A stretch of 64,000 bases of DNA. It comes from Bradyrhizobium erythrophlei (GTDB lineage Bacteria; Pseudomonadota; Alphaproteobacteria; Rhizobiales; Xanthobacteraceae). The translations under genes were made by a program, and so were the position numbers. Within the stretch, counting starts at the first letter, position 1, and every line of letters begins with the position of its first letter. The DNA is taken from contig FSRD01000001.1 in the NCBI GenBank assembly GCA_900129675.1, forward strand, positions 3,027,501 through 3,091,500, read 5' to 3'. This document shows, piece after piece, positions 63,566 to 64,000 of this stretch. Under the pieces are notes generated by a model. The model had not been told where the DNA came from. It searched no databases and was given only the letters and a program-made list of their open reading frames with translations.

Positions 63566-64000
63566 TCAGCTTCCCGACCCGAACAGACCGGTGACGAAAC
63601 TGGGAAATCCGCGCGCATGGCCGGTATCGACATTCACCTCCACGCTCATGCCGACGCGCAGCGGTGGCTTGCCGGGTGCATTCTTGACCAGGACGCGCAT
63701 CGGAATACGTTGGACGACCTTGACCCAGTTACCGCTGGTATTCTCTGCCGGAAGCAACGAGAAGCTCGAGGCGGATGCCGGACTTATGCTGTCGACGGTT
63801 CCGGCCCAGCGCTCGCCCGGATAGGTATCGACGTCGACCGTGACTTTCTGTTCGGGCTTGACGTAGGTCAGTTCGGTTTCCTTCGGGCTCGCCTGAACCC
63901 AGACGTGATCCGTCGAGACGATGTTGAATGCGACGGCTGCGGCGGCAAGATACTGGCCGGGCTGCAGCGACGGCACGTTGGTCACGATGCCGGCGAAGGG
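63566..64000 (-). CDS. emrA: EmrA-type membrane fusion protein, C-terminal part (runs off right edge)
   Basis: About 145 residues are visible from the right edge. AGIVTNVPSLQPGQYLAAAAV is the HlyD/biotinyl-lipoyl barrel, then VWVQASPKETELTYVKPEQK and VDVDTYPGERWAGTVDSISP, and LLPAENTSGNWVKVVQRIPM, a signature of EmrA-type adaptors. The 5' end lies beyond 64000. It stops 2 bp before emrB. Bridges EmrB to an outer-membrane channel. Confidence 0.9.
   Translation of the reverse strand, partial: PFAGIVTNVPSLQPGQYLAAAAVAFNIVSTDHVWVQASPKETELTYVKPEQKVTVDVDTYPGERWAGTVDSISPASASSFSLLPAENTSGNWVKVVQRIPMRVLVKNAPGKPPLRVGMSVEVNVDTGHARGFPSFVTGLFGSGS

Overview
This looks like chromosomal DNA of a Bradyrhizobium-type alphaproteobacterium (Nitrobacteraceae, Hyphomicrobiales). 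The evidence is high GC, a PdhS-like cell-cycle histidine kinase, paired phasins, a tRNA-His with the alphaproteobacterial acceptor end (no G-1, U72, A73), and several families of palindromic intergenic repeats typical of Bradyrhizobium. No replication origin, rRNA operon or CRISPR array is visible.

Layout. 1-4.3 kb: 5' part of a malic enzyme gene (runs off the left edge), a branched-chain-amino-acid-type binding protein and a Gfo/Idh/MocA oxidoreductase. 4.46-5.9 kb: a complete IS256-family element with an 8-bp target duplication. 6-14.4 kb: AsmA protein, both subunits of a 3-oxoacid CoA-transferase, an MFS carrier, and a GntR regulator-aldehyde dehydrogenase pair. 13.6-20.4 kb: an alpha/beta-hydrolase-fold protein without its nucleophile Ser, a membrane hydrolase with a PASTA-like tail, and a 1269-residue PAS histidine kinase. 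20.7-21.8 kb: two phasins with a PhaR-type box.

21.97-27.4 kb is the most unusual part. A tRNA-His gene is followed by three more copies of its last 17-18 bp, which split about 5.3 kb into three modules. Two modules begin with decayed N-termini of the same tyrosine-recombinase family. The first keeps only a hairpin that in the third module lies just upstream of the integrase start. Cargo is a secreted metallophosphoesterase with two small membrane proteins, a coiled-coil protein, and a low-GC FkbM-type methyltransferase. I read this as three successive integrations into one tRNA site, each left without a working integrase.

27.5-46.7 kb is mostly core genome: ParA, a DapA-family protein behind a possible attenuator, trxB-lysR, an Lrp/AsnC regulator with two palindromic operator candidates, DoxX, greA, carB, an odd tRNA-Cys-like gene, Dps, a split YeeE/YedE pair, a cupin, an enolase-superfamily enzyme, a truncated thioesterase remnant, carA and a GatB/YqeY protein. 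carA and carB are about 4.8 kb apart.

46.8-64 kb is largely catabolic and envelope functions: an Old-Yellow-Enzyme-family oxidoreductase, a Rieske/FAD reductase, a MoaF-like protein paired with a c-type cytochrome, an acyl-CoA synthetase, a DUF2189 membrane protein behind a FixK/FNR-type box, an ArsR-led run of three SRPBCC proteins, a secreted beta-propeller protein, an M15-like peptidase, an L,D-transpeptidase, a small Cys-rich protein, and an EmrAB-type pump whose EmrA gene runs off the right edge.
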